In this document: positions 1-5,344 of the stretch, piece by piece
How positions within the stretch are numbered: position 1 is the first letter of the stretch
Layout of the letters: each line of letters begins with the position of its first letter
NCBI GenBank assembly: GCA_030432795.1
Contig: JAUILW010000014.1
Coordinates: 1 to 19,485 of the forward strand
Length of the DNA: 19,485 nt
Direction: 5' to 3'
Origin: Gammaproteobacteria bacterium
GTDB lineage: Bacteria; Pseudomonadota; Gammaproteobacteria; Pseudomonadales; Azotimanducaceae
Made by a program: the position numbers and the translations under genes
The notes under the pieces: generated by a model
Database searches by the model: none
Told to the model about the DNA's origin: nothing
What the model saw: the letters and a program-made list of their open reading frames with translations, nothing else

Positions 1-93
1 GTGCTCGGCGGTGTGTTTCCCTTTCCCGGCGCGCAGACCGCAGAGGTGATGGCGCAGTTCATCGAGCGCGCCAAATCCCGGCTTACGGTTTAG
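1..93 (+). CDS. C-terminal end of an unidentified protein (partial)
   Basis: An open frame enters from the left edge and stops at TAG 91-93, leaving 30 residues ending in MAQFIERAKSRLTV. Third codon positions are mostly G or C, as in the neighbouring genes, which supports real coding. The tail looks like a C-terminal amphipathic helix, but too little remains to name a family. The GTG at position 1 need not be the true start. Its last 11 bases overlap the 3' end of the convergent zinc-ribbon gene. Confidence 0.5.
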   Translation: MLGGVFPFPGAQTAEVMAQFIERAKSRLTV

Positions 94-283
94 GCAGCAC
101 GAACTTCGGCGTTACCGGCTGGCTGAACACGTGTTTTGCGACAACGTCATACACGTGGCCGCAGGCGTTGCAGTACACCACGACAAACCAGGGTTGCTTT
201 GTGCGCGATCGCTCTTTGCTCGGCTTGGAGACAATGTGCTCTATACCCGAGGTTGCGCAATTCGGGCAGGTGGGTTCTGCCAT
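83..283 (-). CDS. Small zinc-ribbon protein (66 aa)
   Basis: The protein has two CxxC knuckles, CPNC near residue 7 and CNACGHVY near residue 39, separated by a basic stretch (KPSKERSRTKQPWF) and a hydrophobic beta-like strand. This is the pattern of a four-cysteine zinc ribbon, found in nucleic-acid-binding proteins and in rubredoxin-like proteins. The ATG at 283 lies 7 bases past the cysE stop, so the gene is probably translated from the cysE transcript. The frame stays open upstream to 436, but that extension is inside cysE and reads as low-complexity shadow sequence, so I reject it. Function is unknown. A role in cysteine or metal handling would be a guess from position alone. Confidence 0.75.
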   Translation of the reverse strand: MAEPTCPNCATSGIEHIVSKPSKERSRTKQPWFVVVYCNACGHVYDVVAKHVFSQPVTPKFVLPKP

Positions 284-290
284 TAGCTGA

Positions 291-1163
291 TCATTCCAGG
301 CTGTGGTCCATCTCCATAGACGGCCGATTGGTGGGATGAGTTCCCACAATTTTGGCCGGCACGCCGGCGACGGTGGCGTGCGCCGGCACGTCGGCCAGCA
401 CGACGCTGCCGGCGCCGACCTTCGCGCACTCGCCAACCTCGATGTTGCCGATCACTTTGGCGCCGGCGCTGAGCAGCACGCCGCGGCGGATTTTCGGGTG
501 CCGGTCGCCGCTCACCTTGCCGCTGCCGCCCAGGGTGACGGCATGCAGAATGGATACGTCGTCTTCGATTACTGCAGTTTCACCCACGACGATGCCGGTG
601 GCGTGGTCGAGCATGATGCCGGAGCCGATGCGCGCCGCCGGATGCATGTCCACTCCCAGGGTGACGCTGATCTGGTTCTGGAAAAATACCGCCAGCGTCC
701 TACGCTGGTTGCGCCACAGCCAGTGGGCGATGCGGTGTGCCTGCAGGGCATGAAAACCTTTGAAAAAGAGAAACGGGGTGGTCAGATCCTCGCAGGCCGG
801 GTCGCGGGTATAGGTGGCCAGCACATCGATCTCCGCGGCGCTGAGAATGCCGGGATCATCGTCCATCGCCTGCTCGATGACGTCACGGATGAGCATGGTG
901 GGCAGCATGGGGTTGTCGAGCTTGCTTGCCAGACGAAAGCTCAGCGCCGAGCCGAACGAGGCGTGGTTGAGCACCGTGGCGTGGAAGTAGGAGCCAAGGA
1001 TGGGCTCTTCGGCGGCTTTTCGTTCCGCTTCTTTGCGCATCAGCGGCCACAGATCGCCAGGGCCGGTTACGAGCGCGCTCAAATCCTGACCCACGGCCTG
1101 GGGCCCTTCCGCCAGCACTTCGGCGTAGCGCACGTCGTGACTCTGAATACCTTGTGAACTCAT
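291..1163 (-). CDS. cysE: Serine O-acetyltransferase CysE
   Basis: CysE transfers acetyl from acetyl-CoA to L-serine, giving O-acetylserine, the first step of cysteine synthesis in the cytoplasm. At 290 aa it matches the E. coli-type family, with an N-terminal alpha-helical domain (about 35-165) and a C-terminal left-handed beta-helix of hexapeptide repeats (about 170-275). Catalytic landmarks are present: Asp172 in GVDMHP, His187 in MLDHATG and His222 in GDRHPK. The ending PSMEMDHSLE resembles the tail that in E. coli binds cysteine synthase and ends in Ile; this one ends LE, so the CysK interaction may differ. The first 35 residues look like an N-terminal extension, so a later start is possible; no strong ribosome site precedes the ATG. 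The gene is divergent from nadK and followed by the zinc-ribbon gene. Confidence 0.96.
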   Translation of the reverse strand: MSSQGIQSHDVRYAEVLAEGPQAVGQDLSALVTGPGDLWPLMRKEAERKAAEEPILGSYFHATVLNHASFGSALSFRLASKLDNPMLPTMLIRDVIEQAMDDDPGILSAAEIDVLATYTRDPACEDLTTPFLFFKGFHALQAHRIAHWLWRNQRRTLAVFFQNQISVTLGVDMHPAARIGSGIMLDHATGIVVGETAVIEDDVSILHAVTLGGSGKVSGDRHPKIRRGVLLSAGAKVIGNIEVGECAKVGAGSVVLADVPAHATVAGVPAKIVGTHPTNRPSMEMDHSLE

Positions 1164-1230
1164 GCGCGCGAGCCTACCACGGGCGCTGGACGATTGTCCC
1201 TGGGTGAACTAACGTGGCCTGCTTGTCTTC

Positions 1231-1239
1231 GGGGAGGGG
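1231..1239 (+). promoter_or_regulatory. Shine-Dalgarno that fixes the TTG start of nadK
   Basis: The purine run GGGGAGGGG ends 9 bases before TTG 1249-1251. No in-frame ATG lies near the N-terminus, and the protein begins at the length normal for NAD kinases, so the TTG is the best start. Confidence 0.65.
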
Positions 1240-1248
1240 CGTCCGCAG

Positions 1249-2139
1249 TTGAGTAGCCTGGATTTTCGGCGCGTAGGGGTGATTGCCCGCCTCGGCGGTG
1301 AGCTCGTGGAGGACAGCGTTGCCAGCGTCGCGCGTGTGCTCGAAGCTGCGGGTGTCGAGGCGGTATTCGAAGCCTCCGCCGCGGAAACCCTGCCGGATGA
1401 CGGCAGGCGGGTTGCCGGGCGCGATGAGCTCGGCGATATCTGCGACCTCGTGGTGGTGGTTGGCGGCGACGGTAGTCTCCTGGGCGTGGGTCGGGATCTC
1501 GCCCACAAGAATGTGCCGGTGCTCGGGGTCAACCGCGGTGGCCTCGGCTTCCTCGCCGGCGTCGCGCCGGAAGACATCGAATCCACCCTGCCTGAGATGC
1601 TGCGTGGCGGCTTTGAAGCGGAAGAACACTTCCTGCTCGAAGCCGTGGTGCGGGAGAAGGGCCGGGAGATCGGCCGCTCGCCAGCGCTCAACGATGTGGT
1701 GGTACATGCCGCAGGCCGCTCGCACATGCTGGAGCTGCGCGTGTGGATCGACGAGCAGTGGGTGTACGACCAGCGCGGCGACGGCCTCATCGTCGCCTCA
1801 CCCACAGGATCCACCGCCTATTCCCTGTCGGCGGGTGGGCCGATCATGCACCCAACGCTGGATGCCATCGCCATCGTGCCCATGTTTCCCCACACCCTGA
1901 CTTCACGGCCGCTGGTGGTGCGCGGCAGCGCCAGCGTCCGGGTGCAGGTGGAGAACGCCGAAGCGACGGGTGCGCGGGTGAGCTGTGACTCCCAGGTGCA
2001 CTTCGATCTCACACCGGGCAGGGCGCTGCACATCGAAAAGTATGCGCACCCCTTGCGCCTGCTATATCCCCTGGACCACAGCTTCTACGAATCCTGCCGG
2101 TCGAAGCTCGACTGGGCCACGCGGCTGGGCGATCGCTAG
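1249..2139 (+). CDS. nadK: NAD kinase
   Basis: NadK phosphorylates NAD+ to NADP+ in the cytoplasm, using ATP or polyphosphate. The 296-aa protein carries the diagnostic GGDGS motif (72-76), the NE/D-type motif ALND (146-149) and the glycine-rich block GDGLIVASPTGSTAYSLSAG (177-196), followed by the beta-sandwich C-terminal domain and the usual ending with CDSQ. Length equals the E. coli-type enzyme. The start is TTG with a strong upstream purine run. The intergenic gap to the divergent cysE is about 85 bases. The stop codon shares a CTAG palindrome with the stop of the convergent MocA-like gene. Confidence 0.96.
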   Translation: MSSLDFRRVGVIARLGGELVEDSVASVARVLEAAGVEAVFEASAAETLPDDGRRVAGRDELGDICDLVVVVGGDGSLLGVGRDLAHKNVPVLGVNRGGLGFLAGVAPEDIESTLPEMLRGGFEAEEHFLLEAVVREKGREIGRSPALNDVVVHAAGRSHMLELRVWIDEQWVYDQRGDGLIVASPTGSTAYSLSAGGPIMHPTLDAIAIVPMFPHTLTSRPLVVRGSASVRVQVENAEATGARVSCDSQVHFDLTPGRALHIEKYAHPLRLLYPLDHSFYESCRSKLDWATRLGDR

Positions 2140-2717
2140 CGCAGCAGTTCCGGTCGATCCACATCGATGAGCACGCCGGTGTCGTCTGTCTCCAGTGTGA
2201 TCAGCGCGGTGTTCGCTTCGCGGATGAGGGCGCGAGCGCCTGCATCACCGGTGAGTGTGGCAAGTTTCGGCAGGTAGTCGGCGGTGAATCCCACCGGTTG
2301 CCCGGCTTCGCCGTTGCCAACGCCTGTACCTGTGTAAACGGGCCGAACGATGGTGGGGGGTGTTGCCGCAGCCAGTCGTTCAATCAGTAGACGCAGGGTA
2401 GCTTCACGTACGTAGGGCATATCGCCGAGCGCGATCACCAGACTTTGCCAGCCCTTGTCAGCCAGCCCCTCCACGCCCGCGCTCAGGCTGTGGCCCATGC
2501 CAAGGTGGGCGTCTTGCGCGCGCACCACGTCGTCGCCAGAGCGCAGGGTGATATCGAGTTGCGACAGGAGATCGGTGTCGGTAGGCCGCAGCACCAGTCG
2601 AACTTCCTCGAACGCCGCCTGGTAGACGGCCACGGTAGCAGCCAACAGGTGTACGCGCTTGTCAGAGCCGAAACGCCGGCTCTGGCCGGCCGCCAGGATG
2701 ACGGCACCAACCGTCAT
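2136..2717 (-). CDS. MocA/MobA-like molybdenum-cofactor nucleotidyltransferase
   Basis: This 193-aa protein has the nucleotidyltransferase signature LAAGQSRRFGSDK (8-20), a GMGHSLSAGV segment (73-82), the metal-binding GDMP (98-101) and a late DVDRPEL motif (185-191). These fit the family that attaches CMP or GMP to molybdopterin (MocA, MobA). Pairing with an XdhC-type gene points to MocA-like cytidylylation for a xanthine-dehydrogenase-type molybdoenzyme. MocA proteins usually have GHP where this one has GQP (139-141), so substrate choice is uncertain. Its ATG overlaps the TAA of the upstream gene by one base (TAATG), which implies translational coupling. Assignment to the family is firm; the exact nucleotide and cofactor are inferred. 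Confidence 0.88.
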   Translation of the reverse strand: MTVGAVILAAGQSRRFGSDKRVHLLAATVAVYQAAFEEVRLVLRPTDTDLLSQLDITLRSGDDVVRAQDAHLGMGHSLSAGVEGLADKGWQSLVIALGDMPYVREATLRLLIERLAAATPPTIVRPVYTGTGVGNGEAGQPVGFTADYLPKLATLTGDAGARALIREANTALITLETDDTGVLIDVDRPELLR

Positions 2718-3721
2718 TACCCGGCGCTCGCGGCCACCGCCTCCCGTGCCTGCGCGGCGACTGAGTGCCGCACGGCGGTGATTTCAGCGAGTATGGAAAT
2801 GGCAATCTCCGGCGGCGTCTTCGAGCCGATGGGCAGGCCGATGGGGGCGTGCAGTTTATCGAGATCAGCATCGCTCAGTTCCAGCGCCTTCAGCCGCAAC
2901 CGCCGGTTCGCAGAGGTGCGGGTAGAACCCATGGCACCGATGTAGAACGCGTCGGTCGTCAGCGCTTCCATCAGGCCCATGTCGTCGATGCGCGGGTCGT
3001 GGGTGAGCGCGACGATGGCGGACTGCGCATCGTTGGCGTGCGCGCGCACTGCGTCGTCCGGCATGTCGCAGATGCGTTGCACGCCCTGCACGGGAAACGT
3101 GTCGATCATTTCCTGACGCGGATCGCACACCGTCACGAGGTAGTCGAGGCTCAGCGCGAAACTGGCCAGGTACTGCGACACCATGCCTGCGCCGATGATG
3201 AAGAGCTGCATGGTCGGGCCGATGGTGCTCGTCAGCACCTGCGCATCTGCATCCCAGCGCAGCGGTTGCGTAGCGCTCGCGTCTGCGCCCAGGTGGTGAA
3301 CCGATACTTCGCCGTTCCCTACCTGCACGGTGCGTTGTACGGATCGCCGGGCAGCGAGTTCATCGGCGATGTCCGTGAAGTGTGCCAGCGACTCCGGGCC
3401 GTGGGGCTCGATGACGATGTGCAGCTCGCCGCCGCAGGGCAGCCCGAATTTCTCCGCTTCTTCAGCGGTCGCGCCGTAGCGGAAAAACTGCGCGCGTTCC
3501 TTGGCCAGCGTGCCGGCGGCGAGCTTTTCCAGAAGATCTTCCTCCACGCACCCTCCGGACAGCGATCCGGTGATGTGACCCGCAGTGTTACAGGTCATGA
3601 GGCTGCCCACCGGCCGCGGCGAGGAGCCCCATGTGGCAACTACCGTGGCAAACCAGATCCGCTCTCCGGCGGCAAGCCAGTCACGGGCCTGCCGCACCAC
3701 TTCTATGTCTACCGCTTGCAT
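2717..3721 (-). CDS. XdhC/CoxI-family molybdenum cofactor insertion protein
   Basis: XdhC-type proteins bind molybdenum cofactor, help its sulfuration, and deliver it to xanthine dehydrogenase or related hydroxylases. The N-terminal XdhC/CoxI domain shows WGSSPRPVGS (about 31-40), SGGCVEEDLL (about 55-64) with its conserved Cys, and LPCGGEL with the second Cys. A Rossmann-like C-terminal domain starts at FIIGAGMVSQ (about 174-183) and contains LTHDPRIDD and YIGAMGS. I chose ATG 3721 because AGGTGAG lies 4 bases upstream; a GTG at 3730 would add three residues and has no ribosome site. Length is 334 aa, normal for the two-domain type. No molybdoenzyme gene is in the window, so the client enzyme is elsewhere or lost. 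Confidence 0.9.
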   Translation of the reverse strand: MQAVDIEVVRQARDWLAAGERIWFATVVATWGSSPRPVGSLMTCNTAGHITGSLSGGCVEEDLLEKLAAGTLAKERAQFFRYGATAEEAEKFGLPCGGELHIVIEPHGPESLAHFTDIADELAARRSVQRTVQVGNGEVSVHHLGADASATQPLRWDADAQVLTSTIGPTMQLFIIGAGMVSQYLASFALSLDYLVTVCDPRQEMIDTFPVQGVQRICDMPDDAVRAHANDAQSAIVALTHDPRIDDMGLMEALTTDAFYIGAMGSTRTSANRRLRLKALELSDADLDKLHAPIGLPIGSKTPPEIAISILAEITAVRHSVAAQAREAVAASAG

Positions 3722-3725
3722 GTCG

Positions 3726-3732
3726 CTCACCT
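3726..3732 (-). promoter_or_regulatory. Ribosome binding site favouring ATG 3721 for the XdhC-like gene
   Basis: AGGTGAG on the minus strand sits 4 bases before ATG 3721 and overlaps the alternative GTG codon at 3730, which itself has no purine-rich leader. This decides between the two nearby starts. Confidence 0.5.
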
Positions 3733-3749
3733 GATGGTGTTTTGACGGT

Positions 3750-3755
3750 ATTCTA
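3750..3755 (-). promoter_or_regulatory. Possible -10 element for the XdhC/MocA pair
   Basis: TAGAAT on the minus strand differs from TATAAT at one base and lies about 30 bases upstream of the XdhC-like start. No convincing -35 hexamer is found at 16-18 bases, so this is only a candidate. Confidence 0.25.
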
Positions 3756-3786
3756 CCACCGCCATTTCCCTTAGAAGCGAAGCTGA

Positions 3787-4422
3787 ATGAACTCGCCCAT
3801 CGTCATGGACATGCGGCGCCACCCGGTGCTTTGGCTGGTGTTGGCCGCGGCCGTCGTCTGCTATCCGTTCGTCGCCTCGCTGTCCGACAATGAGATCTCT
3901 GCCGTATCCCGCGCGCTGCTGGTGGTGGACGTGTACGCGCCGGGCGACGTCAGCCTGGCGCGTCTCCTGGCCGACATGGAGGTATGGCGCTGGTTCACGC
4001 CGGCGCTCATTCACTTCTCTCTCATGCATGTTGGCTTCAACGGTTTGTTGCTGGTGCTCTTCGGCAGGCCGGTGGAGGCCGGCATCGGCCATGTGGGCTT
4101 TGCGGTGCTGGCGCTGTGGGTAGCGCTCGTATCCAATGCCGTGCAGGTCGTGTTCAACGAGTCGCCGTTCTTCGGCGGGCTCTCGGGCGTGGTGTACGGG
4201 CTCATCGGCTACGTGGCGGTGATGCAGAGGCTGCAACCGGCGTCGCCGCTGTGGTTCATGCCGCCGGGGCTGATCCCATCGCTGCTGGTGTTCCTGGTGC
4301 TCTTCAGCACCGGCATCACGGAGTATTTCGGGCTGCACATCGCCAACGCCGCGCACTGGGGCGGGTTGGGCGCCGGTGTGCTGGCCGCTCTTGCGGTGGG
4401 GCTCGTGTGGAAACGTCCGTAG
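3787..4422 (+). CDS. Rhomboid family intramembrane serine protease (GlpG-like)
   Basis: This 211-aa polytopic inner-membrane protein has the rhomboid core. IHFSLMHVGFN (75-85) supplies the conserved His and Asn of the oxyanion region, GGLSGVVYGLIGY (130-142) carries the catalytic Ser133, and IANAAHWGGLGAG (185-197) carries the catalytic His190. These blocks closely match E. coli GlpG, so the protease is probably active and cleaves transmembrane substrates within the membrane. Unlike GlpG it lacks a cytoplasmic N-terminal domain and starts almost directly with TM1 (about 14-32). Rhombosortases are an alternative related group. The start is ATG 3787; ATG 3808 is possible. Its end overlaps the DUF2797 gene start by 16 bases. 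No substrate is visible in the window. Confidence 0.9.
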   Translation: MNSPIVMDMRRHPVLWLVLAAAVVCYPFVASLSDNEISAVSRALLVVDVYAPGDVSLARLLADMEVWRWFTPALIHFSLMHVGFNGLLLVLFGRPVEAGIGHVGFAVLALWVALVSNAVQVVFNESPFFGGLSGVVYGLIGYVAVMQRLQPASPLWFMPPGLIPSLLVFLVLFSTGITEYFGLHIANAAHWGGLGAGVLAALAVGLVWKRP

Positions 4423-5261
4423 CACTGGTGGATGCTGCGCCGCTGGGTCGTCTGGCGATCGAGCCCGATGATCCGGCCCGCTACACGTTGCGGCTGGGTG
4501 ATGCTCAGCTGCCGTTGAACCCGCTGCTCGACCGGGGGCTGTCGCTGTCGTTCACCGGCCGCATGTTTTGCACCGCCTGCGCCGAACCGACATCACGCGC
4601 CTACGGCGGGGGCTACTGCTACGACTGCTTTACGATCCTTGCACGGGCGGATCTGTGCATGGTGTCGCCGGACCGCTGCCACCATCATCTCGGTACCTGC
4701 CGCGAGCCGGACTGGGGCACATCCTTCTGCATGCAACCGCACGTGGTCTACCTTGCCAACACTGCGGGCGCCAAAGTCGGCCTCACCCGCGCAGATCGCG
4801 CCATCGGCCGCTGGCTGGATCAAGGCGCCGTGCAGGGGCTTGTCATCTGTGCGGCGGCGACACGCCGCGAAGCAGGCCTCATTGAAGCCACTATCGCCCG
4901 GCAGGTGAGCGACCGCGCCGACTGGCGCAAGCTGGTAGCAGCCGACGCGCCGCCGTTGGACCTGCTGGCGCTGGCTGCGCAGCTGCGTGAGCAAGTGATG
5001 CTGCCCTGCGGCGCCTGGGTGGAGGAGGGCAGCGTGGAGACGTTGCGCTACCCGGTGCTGCGCTACGGCCTGGTGGAGCAGGTGCAGCTGCAGGGCCGCA
5101 GTGCCCCGTTCACCAGCCGCCTGCTCGGCTGCAAGGGCAGCTACCTGCTCTTCGAGCACGGTGCGTTTAATGTTGCCGCTCACGCGGGCTACGAAGTGGC
5201 GGTGTCCGAGGTGCGTGATCCGCCGCCGCCGGAAGGTGGGGAGCAGTTCGACCTGTTCTGA
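4407..5261 (+). CDS. DUF2797 family protein with zinc-ribbon N-terminus
   Basis: The 284-aa protein matches the DUF2797 pattern. It has an N-terminal beta region with LGDAQLPLNPL (31-41), a zinc-knuckle-like pair CTAC (55-58) and CYDC (71-74), then CHHHLGTCREPDWG (91-104), a central block VYLAN-KVGLTR-RWLDQGA (114-141), and a C-terminal beta-rich segment with GCKGSYLLFEHGAFNV. The central block has the order of conserved residues seen in GIY-YIG/T5orf172-type domains (see findings). The start GTG 4407 follows GGTGGGG and overlaps the rhomboid gene by 16 bases, giving a normal family length; the frame is open further upstream, but only as antisense-like shadow inside the rhomboid gene. The biochemical function of this family is not known to me. 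Confidence 0.87.
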   Translation: METSVALVDAAPLGRLAIEPDDPARYTLRLGDAQLPLNPLLDRGLSLSFTGRMFCTACAEPTSRAYGGGYCYDCFTILARADLCMVSPDRCHHHLGTCREPDWGTSFCMQPHVVYLANTAGAKVGLTRADRAIGRWLDQGAVQGLVICAAATRREAGLIEATIARQVSDRADWRKLVAADAPPLDLLALAAQLREQVMLPCGAWVEEGSVETLRYPVLRYGLVEQVQLQGRSAPFTSRLLGCKGSYLLFEHGAFNVAAHAGYEVAVSEVRDPPPPEGGEQFDLF

Positions 5262-5308
5262 ATGCCGGCGCATGCGGGCTACGACGAGACGTCAGCGCTG
5301 CAAATGTC

Positions 5309-5314
5309 GATAAT
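5309..5314 (+). promoter_or_regulatory. Possible -10 element for pepN
   Basis: GATAAT lies 31 bases before the pepN ATG. The hexamer 17 bases upstream (GAGACG) matches TTGACA at only three positions, so support is weak. It would allow pepN to be transcribed apart from the upstream genes. Confidence 0.25.
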
Positions 5315-5344
5315 GGGCGCCGCCGAACCTCCAGGAACCATCGC

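Noticed and set aside
284..436. N-terminal extension of the zinc-ribbon gene into cysE
   Set aside because: The extra 51 residues read as shadow sequence of cysE; the ATG 7 bases after the cysE stop gives a compact domain.
303..1157. Long plus-strand open frame opposite cysE
   Set aside because: It is a shadow of cysE in GC-rich DNA: rich in His, Gly, Ala and Asp with no recognisable domain, while cysE is unmistakable.
2765..3745. 326-codon plus-strand open frame opposite the XdhC-like gene
   Set aside because: Composition is typical of antisense GC-rich frames, and the opposite strand encodes clear XdhC motifs.
3984..4406. Upstream extension of the DUF2797 frame through the rhomboid gene
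   Set aside because: It lies inside the rhomboid coding region in another frame and lacks protein-like composition; the family length fits the GTG at 4407.
5180..5290. Short direct repeat GCGGGCTACGA at the end of the DUF2797 gene and just after it
   Set aside because: Only 11 shared bases, in GC-rich DNA; too short to claim a duplication.
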